In this document: in pieces, positions 51,399-61,344 of the stretch
Position numbering within the stretch: the stretch's first letter is position 1
How the letters are laid out: the number at the start of each line of letters is the position of its first letter
NCBI GenBank assembly: GCA_949361645.1
Contig: OX442436.1
Span: 434,001-498,000 of the forward strand
From: Spongilla lacustris
Taxonomy: Eukaryota > Porifera > Demospongiae > Spongillida > Spongillidae
DNA length: 64,000 nt
Reading direction: 5' to 3'
The notes under the pieces: generated by a model
Databases searched by the model: none
What the model was told of the DNA's origin: nothing
What the model saw: the letters and a program-made list of their open reading frames with translations, nothing else
Position numbers and translations under genes: made by a program

Positions 51399-54300
51399 CA
51401 GTGCTCCAAATGATAAGCTGCCAAAACTGACTTTTTCAGTTATTGGCCTATATCTTTTGAACCAATCATACTTAAAGCAGGGCAATTACTTTTTCTGATT
51501 CAGCAAACACTTTTGTGTAAGAATCTGTGTTGTTAATTCAATTAGTACATGTAAACAAAGCTTGGCTAAGTGTAAACAAATCACGGTCAAAATCTCATTT
51601 TTCAATTATAATTCCCCCCAGGAATGTAACTATCAATTCAAATTTATTTTATGAGTACAACATTAGGTCTTCTATATATATAGTTGATTTGGTGTCTTAA
51701 GTCCTACTGGTTGGGAAGATCGGTACGGATTGATGAAATTTTCGAGGACGTTCGCGGTTCGCTGAAATTCGGACGATTTAGTTCGACTTAAAAAATAATT
51801 TTTACATTTTGTTACAGAAAAGTGGTAGGAGCATCTGTAAATATCTTTTTTATTATGTACGGCGTTTGCGAAGGTTTGCAATACGAGATAGAAAGCTAAA
51901 AAGCTTAATTTTTTTCATACGAAATTGATTTATCCGTTCCTCTCCGTAAGCTATTGCTTTCGTGACGTCACAGTCGAGCTGGCTTCATTTTCATTTTATT
52001 CATTCCCTTGAGGTGCGTTGTAACTGGAGTTTGCGAATGATGTCGTCGTCGAATGTTTCTTTGTCTACGGGTTCTGTTCAGAACCAAGCTGCAACCGTAG
52101 ATGCATGCCTTGGAAACTGCGAGTGTTCCCAAGACAGACGGTGTTAAGCGACGAAAGCGAGACATGTCAGTGTTGTTAGAACAAGTGAGTAGTTCGGAAG
52201 GAGTCTCCAGTTCTGGAAAAGGCACAAGATCATGCAGCGCGAAGGCAAATGATAAACTGCGCGCATTATTCGTATCAAGAAAATCTCCCGAAAGCAAAGT
52301 TACGTGCACAACAAGCAGCGTTTTGAAAGAGGACAGGCCTGTGTTTGACAGAGGAATGGATAGTTTGGTAATGTACGTAGAACGAAATGCTACCTGGGAA
52401 CTGCAGAAAGCATTTGCAATTCTTGTGATGGGTACAGCTCTAGTGGACTGGAACGAAGGTGTATGTGAAACAGCACAAAAGGCTTCTAATGTAACACATT
52501 TTTCAGAACACACAATACGTAACTGGATGCAGCAATACATTCAATCCACATCAGACCTTTTATCAGATGGAAAGGACACAATTACGGATCAAGATATAGA
52601 GGAAAGTTTGGCATCAGAGAAAGGACATTTTGATCGACTGGATTCCTTAATTTCAGATGAAGATTTTCAGCTAAGTGCTCGTACATACGTTAGAAGTAAT
52701 GTATGCAAAAAGGGAGAACCAAATCTCACAAGTGGTATGTTTGCAGTTTGGGTAAAACAAAAGTATGACCATGACATCAGTGAAGAAACAGCAAGGTTAT
52801 GGCTTCACAAACTGGGATTTGGGCGTACACATCACCAAAAAGGAGTTTACTTTGATGGACACGAGCGCCAAGATGTTGTGCAACACAGGAGTGAATTTTT
52901 AAGCAATTTGTTAGAATTAGATAAAATAACAATTACTCCAAGTAATTTAACTCCACTATGCCCAGAAGGTGTAAAGCCGTTAATTTAGGGTAGTGTATGA
53001 TGAGAGTACATACTATGCCAACTGTGATCAGTCGTACTTTTGGGGCGACGAGCACACAAATGTTTTAAAGCAAAAATCCTCGGGACAATCTATAATGGTA
53101 TCTGATTTTGTAGATAATGTTAATGGATTTTTACAGTTTAATGATAGTAAAGCTCGTGTTATGATTGAGGTGCACAAGGATGGATACTTTAATAATGAAG
53201 GATTAATGAAGCAAGTTGAGAAAGCAGTGGATATTTTTGAACTCAAATACCCGCATGCAAGAGGACTGTTTTTATTTGACAATGCTCCATCCCACAGGAA
53301 AATAGCCGACAACCAATTAAACGTAGATAAAATGAATGTTAGTTCTGGGGGGAAACAACCAGTAATGAGAGATACAGTTTGGAACGGCAATGTACAGCGC
53401 ATGGTTTTAGATGATGGTAGACCTAAAGGCATGAAAATAGTTCTAAAAGAAAGAGGTGTTGATACTTATGATATGAATGCAGAGAAGATGAGGGAAAAGT
53501 TGAACACATATGAAGACTTTAAAATTTAAAAAACTATACTAGAAGAGTATGTTGAACAATGGGGTCATTTATGTTTATACTATCCTAAGTATCATTGTGA
53601 ACTCAGTCCCATTGAGAGAGTTTGGTGCCATTCCAAAAAGCACACAAGAGCTTATGCAAATGGGACAATCACAAGACTGCGGAAAATTGTACCAGAAGGA
53701 CTTGAAACTTGTACAAGTGACATGATAAGTAAATATTTTAGAACTTGTAGGGATTATGAACAAGCGTATAGAGAAGGATGCCTTGGAAAAGATGTTGAAG
53801 TTAGAGTAAAAGTATACAAGTCACACAGAAAAGTAACTAATGACAGTAGTTAGGCTTATTTGTTAATAATTCTTTTATGCATGTAGCTAGCTTGATTGAT
53901 TCTTCAACGTGCGTATCCTGTATGTTTTTGTGCTACATGTACGTTTGTGTATACATATATATGTACTCATTTATTGCATGCTATGAAGTTGAATTACATG
54001 TATATGTACGAAGAATGCAAGTACTCGGTACTCGAACTCGTACTCACGAACAAATTCATTTCGCGCGCGGCGCGTAAATATGACGTTGCACGGTTGTGTC
54101 AACAACGTCATAAAACGTCACGGATTTCGTAAATGAGGATGAAACTACAATAAATTTAAGCTTTTTAGCTTTCTATCTCGTATTGCAAACCTTCGCAAAC
54201 ACCGTACATAATAAAAAAGATATATATAGATGCTCCTACCACTTATCTGTAACAACATGTAAAAATTATTTCTTAAGTCGAACTAAATCGTCCGAATTTC

Positions 54301-54664
54301 AGCGAACCGCGAACGTCCTCGAAAATTTCATCAATCCGTACCGATCTTCCCAACCAGTAGGACTTAAGACACCAAATCAACTATATATATAGAAGACCTA
54401 ATGTTGTACTCATAAAATAAATTTGAATTGATAGTTACATTCCTGGGGGAATTATAATTGAAAAATGAGATTTTGACCGTGATTTGTTTACACTTAGCCA
54501 AGCTTTGTTTACATGTGCTAATTGAATTAACAACACAGATTCTTACACAAAAGTGTTTGCTGAATCAGAAAAAGTAATTGCCCTGCTTTAAGTATGATTG
54601 GTTCAAAAGATATAGGCCAATAACTGAAAAAGTCAGTTTTGGCAGCTTATCATTTGGAGCACTG
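51399..54664 (+). mobile_element. Tc1/mariner-like element with ~510-bp terminal inverted repeats
   Basis: Ends are CAGTGCTCC at 51399 and GGAGCACTG at 54664, each flanked by TA (51397-51398 and 54665-54666). The inverted repeats, 51399-51908 and 54155-54664, match almost base for base. Total 3266 bp with a degenerate transposase between them. TA target-site duplication, CAG ends and a DDE-type transposase together fit the Tc1/mariner superfamily. The repeats are far longer than the ~30-220 bp usual there. Confidence 0.85.
52101..53853 (+). pseudogene. DDE transposase of the Tc1/mariner-like element (broken)
   Basis: The N-terminal part (52101-52988) contains MSVLLEQVSSSEG, an HTH-like region (TIRNWMQQYI) and HDISEETARLWLHKLGFGRT. 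The catalytic part (from ~52990) has DESTYYANCDQSYFW, LFLFDNAPSHRK and CELSPIERVWCHSKKH, giving a D-D-E series, with PKGMKIVLKERG between. A one-base shift near 52988 separates the halves, and an in-frame TAA at 53527-53529 interrupts the end, which resumes at TILEEYVEQWG and stops at 53851-53853. Only two lesions suggest fairly recent death. The same transposase type is widespread in animals and fungi. Confidence 0.8.
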
Positions 54665-54689
54665 TACGTACCGCGAAATATTTTACTCA

Positions 54690-54822
54690 AGCACATGAAG
54701 CAAAGAAGGCCCACGACCACTTATGCAAATGATCCAGAAAGTAACGAGTCTTATGAAAACGCTAGGAGGCTCATTTCAAAAATGACAATCCTGAGCGTTT
54801 TAAGACACAAAAAAAAAAAATC
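54690..54822 (+). mobile_element. Helitron N-terminal repeat relic
   Basis: Degenerate frame EAHEAKKAHDHLCK then FKNDNPERFKT resembles the N-terminal Lys/Glu repeats of the Helitron protein at 46.8 kb. It sits between the mariner-like element and a MITE. Very short and weak. Confidence 0.35.
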
Positions 54823-54828
54823 AATAAA

Positions 54829-55126
54829 ACAAGATACAAAAATTTAATATAAATAAATTGGAGATGTAGGATTTCTTTTAAAGTATCAAATTGTGTAAAA
54901 AGCAAGGAAACAAGGGATTCCGGAATTAATTTATACAATTATGAATCTATAATTATTAGATACCTACATTTAGCATATAGCCCCCTTTTATTCTGTGCAT
55001 GCTAAATGTAGCTATCTAATAATTATAGATTCATAATTGTATAAATTAATTCCGGAATCCCTTGTTTCCTTACTTTTTACACAATTTGATACTTTAAAAG
55101 AAATCCTACATCTCCAAATATCTTGT
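54829..55126. mobile_element. Palindromic MITE, complete 298-bp copy
   Basis: Ends ACAAGATA and TATCTTGT, arms of ~130 bp with few mismatches, centre at ~54985. A shorter, diverged relative of the 401-bp copy at 11358. Confidence 0.85.
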
Positions 55127-55453
55127 AACGAAGTAGGTCTGGCTTGCGAGACAAGGGGTTAAGTTTCAGGCATTTATAATTCTCACCGGTAATCGGATAA
55201 GACTTATCTGTTTGCCCGCTACCAACGCACTACAAAGTATGGGAAAAGTAAGATTTTTTGCTTACTGAGATACTAGTTTTGTTCCCAGCCTCTGTGGAAA
55301 CTGACAACTAAACTATGAAACATACTCGTACGAGCAAATGCAAGTGCCATTTTTTAAAATCCAAAATTGTAAGTTCAGTTTTTTTTTTCCCCTTCGTTTT
55401 CTCTACATCGAACATAAGGGGAGGAGTTGTGCCGGAGTTGCTTTGATGAGTAG

Positions 55454-55455
<2 letters not shown>

Positions 55456-55487
<32 letters not shown>
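55456..55487. repeat. Poly(C) tract
   Basis: A ~31-base C run 70 bp upstream of SDR copy C. Its length is likely polymorphic or imprecise in the assembly. Confidence 0.95.
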
Positions 55488-55489
<2 letters not shown>

Positions 55490-55557
55490 ATGTGGGCGTT
55501 TAAACAAGTGGATTCAAGTTTTAACGCCACCGCTCCGGCGCCCTCAGCTTTCCTAAC

Positions 55558-57144
55558 ATGGCTTCAACAACTGCGCTCCTTAAGTGTATTTTAGGCGGGA
55601 CGATTGGCGTAGGAACGTTGTATCTCATTCGACGATACTTCGCAGGAGGTGTTTGCCACTCGCGGGCTAGGCTTGACGGTAAAACCGTCATCATCACTGG
55701 TGCTAACACGGGCATTGGTAAGGAGACAGCTATAGACCTGGCCAGGAGAGGAGCTCGCGTGATCATAGCTTGCAGAAGTGCAGAGAAGGGAGAAGAGGCC
55801 GTTGTGGAAGTTCGAGCGAAGAGCGGTAACGACAATGTTGTATTCCGACGAATAGACCTCGCCTCCTTGGAGTCAGTTCGACAGTTTGCCTCTAAAGTTC
55901 TAGAAGAGGAGCCGACGATCGACATCTTGATCAACAATGCCGGAGTGATGACTTGTTCGTACTCAAAGACGGAGGACGGATTTGAAATGCAATTCGGTGT
56001 GAACCATCTCGGTCACTTCCTCCTAACAAATCTCATTCTCGATCGACTAAAGGAGTCCCCCGCTGCTCGTATCGTCAACGTCTCTGCAAAATTGCACGGT
56101 CGTGTCAAAGGAATCAACTTTGATGATTTGAACGGCGAAAAATCGTACTCATCTTTAGTCGCATACGGTCAAAGTAAATTAGCCAATATTCTGTTCACCC
56201 GTTCTCTGGCGAAGCGTCTCGTCGGTACCAGCGTTATTACTAACTGCCTCCACCCCGGCGTCATCAGGACAGAACTTGGTCGTCATATATTCAGCGGAAT
56301 ACCTAGACAGGCAAGTGTTTTAAAATTACACTTATGTGATAGACTGCATGGCATACCATGTATCTGCAATTCAACAGTGGTGTGTGTTTGTGTGTTTGTG
56401 TGTTTGTGTGCGTGTATATATGTGTGTGTGTATGTGTGTGTTTGTATGCATGTATATATGTATGTGTGTATGTGTGTGTCTCTGTGTGTGTGTGTGTGTG
56501 TCTGTGTGTGTGTGCAAGTTCAAGTACGTGTAGCAGCTCCTGCGTTTGATATGCTGACTCAAATTGAATCTTAACCAAATAGTCATAATTATGTCTGGGT
56601 ATATGCGACTAGTAAAATTTAATGTTAAAGTACACAAACTCAGATTTTGGCTTACCAATTACTGTAGCTAGCTACATGGGTAAAAAGGTCAGAGTACCAG
56701 GCTTAGAAGAACATCCAATGAATATAATTATTTTATAATCACAACTACCATGATATTTTAAAGGTTAATTTGCATGTAGCCATAATTTTTTCAAAAAAAA
56801 AACAAATTAGCTTACTACTATTAATAATTCAAATCATACTAACCCATGCACAATGCTCACACTGCATGCATGCCACATAGCTAGTATTTGTGACATATGG
56901 TATTGATGTACCTTCATTTGGGCAGATACTCTACTCCTGTTTGACAACCATCACCTTCCTTCTCATAAAGTCTCCACGGGAAGGTACCCAGACCACCATC
57001 TTCTGTGCGGTGGATGAGGCAGTGGAGGGAGTCTCTGGTAAGTACTTCTCGGACTGCAAGGTTGTGCAGCCTAGCAAACCTGCCCTTGATGATAACATGG
57101 CTGAGCGGCTTTGGGAAGTCAGTGCTGAGCTGGTGGGACTATAG
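55558..57144 (+). CDS. Retinol dehydrogenase-like SDR, array copy C (Ser to Ala active site)
   Basis: Exon 1 is 55558-56310 (251 codons) and exon 2 is 56926-57144, joined in phase 0 to 323 residues. The N-terminus is a membrane anchor ([20 protein letters not shown]). [12 protein letters not shown] and YGQSK are intact. The catalytic serine position reads VNVSA (residue 177 Ala) where copies A and D have VNVSS. The donor after CCTAGACAG is GCAAGT, so this is a GC-AG intron as in copy A. Exon 2 starts [17 protein letters not shown] and ends [10 protein letters not shown]. Reading on without splicing gives a nonsense TG-repeat tail. It is likely transcribed, but catalysis may be impaired. Confidence 0.85.
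56380..56516. repeat. (TG)n-rich microsatellite in copy C intron
   Basis: About 135 bp of TG with TATG and TTTG interruptions. No coding meaning. Confidence 0.9.
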
Positions 57145-57435
57145 TATATGCCCCTCCCCCATGACCCCAATGGAGCTATAGCATATGCCCTCCCCCTCCC
57201 CCTTCCCCCCCTCCCCCATGCCCCCAGCTTAGTTGTTGTGTCTTTTTAATGTGGGTACACTTGTAGTATGCTTCTTGCAACTGTCAAAGTGTGTACTGCT
57301 TTGTCTGCACTTCTTGTGGCATCAGATCTATAACCAGCTCATTGTTCACAGGCTCTGTACAGCCATTGCCATACAGGTGTGTGGCCAGAGCATAATTATG
57401 AGCTTCATTCTAAGGCTTCCTATGTGCTATGTGTT

Positions 57436-57772
57436 GTAAATGGTTGGTCACCTGACCCTTATGTTGGAGGTACCTGACCCTTATGTTGGCGGTCACCTGA
57501 CCCCTATATTGGAGGTCACCTGACCCTTATGTTGGAGGTCACCTGACCCTTATGTTGGAGGTACCTGACCCCTATATTGGAGGTCACCTGACCCTTATGT
57601 TGGAGGTCACCTGACCCTTATGTTGGAGGTACCTGACCCTTATGTTGGAGGTACCTGACCCTTATGTTGGAGGTACCTGACCCTTATGTTGGAGGTACCT
57701 GACCCTACGTTGGAGGTCACCTGACCCTTATGTTGGAGGTCACCTGACCCTTATGTTGGAGGTCACCCCACA
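57436..57772. repeat. ~23-bp minisatellite (A)CCTGACCCTTATGTTGG
   Basis: About fifteen copies of the unit also found at 38690-39318, here ~290 bp downstream of exon 2 of copy C. Some copies lack the TC of GGTCACC. Confidence 0.93.
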
Positions 57773-57908
57773 TGTGATCAATACAGTTATTGAAGTTATT
57801 CCCAGGAGTGGGAAGGTCCCATTGCCTGGCCACCGTACATAGCACATTATCAGCATGCACCCCAGAATCTGTACTTGAGAAGTACCACATTGCATGTGCT
57901 GATGTACC

Positions 57909-58055
57909 ATGTGGTCTCATGACTTAGGTCTGCTGGTCATGTGGTCTCATGACTTAGGTCTGCTGGTCATGTGGTCTCGTGACTTAGGTCTGCTGGTCAT
58001 GTGGTCTCGTGACTTAGGTCTGCTGGTCATGTGGTCTCATGACTTAGGTCTGCTG
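57909..58055. repeat. 30-bp tandem repeat CATGTGGTCTCATGACTTAG
   Basis: Five nearly identical 30-bp units. Units 3 and 4 carry CGTGAC instead of CATGAC. Confidence 0.95.
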
Positions 58056-58161
58056 GTCTCAGGTGCCAGACTACTACTAGGTGCTCAACACAACTGGTAC
58101 TGCCATCTGAATATGACATCACTTTTACCTCATCACTAAGTTCATCCGGCATGCCAGAAGT

Positions 58162-58238
58162 CTAGCCTCGTCCCCAGGCCCTGTTTTTAATAAGTTGCGG
58201 GGGCGACTTATAAAAACAAGGCCTGGGGACGAGGCTAG
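58162..58238. mobile_element. 77-bp hairpin MITE with 8-bp target-site duplication
   Basis: The element begins CTAGCCTCGTCCCCAGGCC and ends with the reverse complement of that sequence. Arms are ~33 bp around a ~10-bp loop. CCAGAAGT flanks it on both sides (58154-58161 and 58239-58246). An 8-bp duplication is the length made by hAT-type transposases. Confidence 0.85.
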
Positions 58239-58511
58239 CCAGAAGTCATGCTCATGCTGTCATGCATACTGAAACCTGCACTTGTAGTTAAAAAATAAAA
58301 AGATTTTTAAAAAATTGTAATCTTCTCATAGGGTGTTTTCAGGAAGAACAAATGCAAATACATATAGGAGCCAACTCCCCCTCCCACATTACACACTGGT
58401 TTGGAGGTTGAAGTGCGGTCTAATAGGGGCATCTGTATATGAAGCAACACATGACTAGTTATTAAACCATTACCTTTACCAGCCACACCCCCACCACCTC
58501 GAACGTCAAAC

Positions 58512-59653
58512 ATGGCTTCAACAACTGCGCTCCTTAAGTGTATTTTAGGCGGGACGATTGGCGTAGGAACCTTGTATCTCATTCGACGATACTTCGCAGG
58601 AGGTGTTTGCCACTCGCGGGCTAAGCTTGACGGTAAAACCGTCATCATCACTGGTGCTAACACGGGCATTGGTAAGGAGACAGCTATAGACCTGGCCAGG
58701 AGAGGAGCTCGCGTGATCATAGCTTGCAGAAGTGCAGAGAAGGGAGAAGAGGCCGTTGTGGAAGTTCGAGCGAAGAGCGATAACGACAAGGTTGTATTCC
58801 GACGACTAGACCTCGCCTCCTTGGAGTCAGTTCGACGGTTTGCCTCTAAAGTTCTAGAAGAGGAGCCGACGATCGACATCTTGATCAACAATGCCGGAGT
58901 GATGGCTTGTCCGTACTCAAAGACGGAGGACGGATTTGAAATGCAATTCGGTGTGAACCATCTCGGTCACTTCCTCCTAACAAACCTCCTTCTCGATCGA
59001 CTGAAGGAGTCCCCCGCTGCTCGTATCGTCAACGTTTCTTCTATGGGTCATAAATTAGCAAAACGGATCAACTTTGATGATTTGAACAGTGAGAAATCGT
59101 ACAGTTCTTTCGTGGCATATAGTCAAAGTAAATTGGCCAATATTCTGTTCACCCGTTCTCTGGCGAAGCGTCTCGTCGGTACCAGCGTTATTGCTAACTG
59201 CCTCCATCCCGGTGGTGTTAGGACGGAACTCGTTCGGCACGTAACTAGCGGAATACTGATGCGGGTAAGTTTATTTTGCACACTTTGTTAGCACACCTAT
59301 TTACTTTTTTCTAACTGCGCTCGACGCACACGCATGCATGTTTCGTACTGCTTCTGTTTGGTTTCGTTAACATGTTTAGTATTGCAGATGTGCATAATTG
59401 TCTATCAGTATTTCTCAATTTTTTTTTTTGGCAGGCATTCTATTTCCTTTTGACGCCCATCATCTTTCTTCTCCTGAAGTCTCCACGGGAAGGTGCCCAG
59501 ACCAACATCTACTGTGCGGTGGATGAGGCAGTAGAGGGAGTCTCTGGTAAGTACTTCTTGGACTGCAAGGTTGTGCAGCCTAGCAAACCTGCCCTTGATG
59601 ATAACATGGCTGAGCAGCTTTGGGAAGTCAGTGCTGAGCTGGTGGGACTATAG
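58512..59653 (+). CDS. Retinol dehydrogenase-like SDR, array copy D
   Basis: The most compact copy. Exon 1 is 58512-59264 (251 codons), donor GTAAGT (canonical). The intron is 170 bp with acceptor TTGGCAG. Exon 2 is 59435-59653, in phase 0, total 323 residues. Membrane anchor, [17 protein letters not shown] and YSQSK are all present, so it should be an active NADP(H)-dependent dehydrogenase of the RDH11-14 group. It differs from copies A and C near the end of exon 1 ([11 protein letters not shown] instead of [11 protein letters not shown]), a segment it shares with pseudogene B. B and D therefore form one subgroup and A and C the other. Confidence 0.9.
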
Positions 59654-60202
59654 CATATGCCCCTCCCCCATGCCCTCAATAGCATATTTTTTACAGCTAT
59701 TCTTCCTTATTGTGTGCTTTTAGAGTGTGTTTTTAAATATGCTTTTAATAGACTACCGGCACTGATTCATAACAGTGGTTTGTTTTTTGTACAGTTTGGA
59801 GGGTTTTGGTAATTAATACTACACCTAGAACCACATGCTCAACATAAAGGTTTACATGTTGGTTTTGAGGCCAGGGTAGGGGGGTGGGCATTTTTAAACT
59901 ATCAAAACAGGATTCGTATATAAATACTGGTGGTGATGTACAGCTAACTCTATTCTTCTACGCATAATAATGAATCGTCAATTACATGTAGTTAATTGAG
60001 AAACTATGAATGCGATAGTTGCTACGAGCTGTTATTTTGATTATTTTTGTAAACAAAATAATACGCACGTAGCATATGACATCATACCACTTCAGTAGCC
60101 TGTCCCAGGGGATTTAAACTCCTCTGATGTGAAAAATGGCACGCAGGTGAATACGCATATATATAGCGGTATAAGACAGCAAAATTGAAAGCAAAAATTT
60201 TG
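59654..60202. other. Spacer downstream of SDR copy D
   Basis: AT-rich and without a supported gene. It contains the 3' UTRs of copy D and of the convergent minus-strand gene. Confidence 0.45.
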
Positions 60203-61009
60203 TCAATACATCGCAAAATCATCAAATCCTTTAATATCGTCCTCTCCCTCGTCCTCCTTAATATCTTTCAAACTAGAAGGTCCGTCCTCAGTCCACATGG
60301 GTAGTTCCGACGGTGGTGGGAGGTAGCTGGCGGGATAGATAAGAACTGGAGGCGAGGGGTACAGCGCTACGGGGGGAGGGTAGACAGCCATTGGAGAATA
60401 AGGAAGGGCATTAGGGTAAGGATGATGGGGCATTTCGTCCATCGATTCGACACTACTGCCGTCAGAGTGATTGCGTCTGTAGTCAGATCTCCCTCCGCCA
60501 CTCCTCTCCTTCGCTCGTTTAGGTCTCTGTTGCGCAATGGGAATCCTCCTTAACATGTGCCTTCGGGATCTCCTTTCTGCGGAGCGCTCGTTTGAGCTGG
60601 AGGAACTGGCCGATGTTGGTGATCCAACAGCGGATTTCTTGTCTGGTGGAGTGGTTGGTTCGGACTTCGTTCCTGCTGCTGCTGGCTTGTCCCTCGTGGA
60701 AAAGATAGAAGAAAGCGCGGGTCTATTGGGCGGTTGAAAAGGGATTTCCATCTTCGGGGGCAGCGGCAGGTTTTTCTTTGATTCACTGTTTGATTTCGCA
60801 TCAAAATCGTGAAACAGTCTCTGCTGCACTGGGGCGCCGGCCCACGGGTGGTCATTTCTTCCTCGTGCGCCAGTTACAGGATGTGACGGATTTGCAGGTT
60901 GATTTATCCGCGTCTTTTCTAAACGGTTCGAATTCTGGTTTTGGTTTGGAGGAGGCGGTGCGACCCTTTTTGATTTCTGGCGGATCTTTGGAAAAGAGCT
61001 GGAGGCCAT
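60203..61009 (-). CDS. Proline/serine-rich hypothetical protein
   Basis: One open minus-strand exon. I chose the ATG at 61009 (MASSSFPKIRQKSKRV) because it has a strong context (GAGATGG). An upstream in-frame ATG at 61039 would add 10 residues. The product is ~268 residues with no recognised domain. It has a basic N-terminus, a middle with PPNRPALSSIF and a Ser run, a basic patch (RRSRRHMLRRI, a possible nuclear signal), a Tyr/Pro-rich stretch (VYPPPVALYPSPPVLIYP) and an acidic end (DIKEDEGEDDIKGFDDF). The composition suggests a disordered nuclear or adaptor protein; this is inference. Codon periodicity across the proline region and the defined ends favour a real gene. Confidence 0.6.
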   Translation of the reverse strand: MASSSFPKIRQKSKRVAPPPPNQNQNSNRLEKTRINQPANPSHPVTGARGRNDHPWAGAPVQQRLFHDFDAKSNSESKKNLPLPPKMEIPFQPPNRPALSSIFSTRDKPAAAGTKSEPTTPPDKKSAVGSPTSASSSSSNERSAERRSRRHMLRRIPIAQQRPKRAKERSGGGRSDYRRNHSDGSSVESMDEMPHHPYPNALPYSPMAVYPPPVALYPSPPVLIYPASYLPPPSELPMWTEDGPSSLKDIKEDEGEDDIKGFDDFAMY

Positions 61010-61340
61010 CTCTTCGGTGGAAAAAAGAGCAGCAAGCATGAAATTTGCAGCACAATATAACACAGGGGGCTTACTTGTTTCAAATTTATAGATTACGTTC
61101 GTCAGCCCCGCCCATCACGGTTCGTGTCAGCAAAATGCAACACCAAAACTACACCTTATACGTCTCTTGTAATAAAACTTGCGTCGCCGACACGAATTTT
61201 CCTTCAACAAAACGTTTCTTGAAGTTTCGTCTAAGGGAGTCAGCGTTTTAGTGTGGAAACGCCCTTACAATTGAATTAATTACGTCACGTGCATTCGAAC
61301 AAAAGTAAGTCACTTATGAACCAAGAATTATTAACCATAT
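61010..61340. other. Promoter side of the proline-rich gene
   Basis: Contains the presumed promoter of the minus-strand gene and flanking DNA up to the retrotransposon insertion. Nothing else recognised. Confidence 0.4.
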
Positions 61341-61344
61341 ACAT

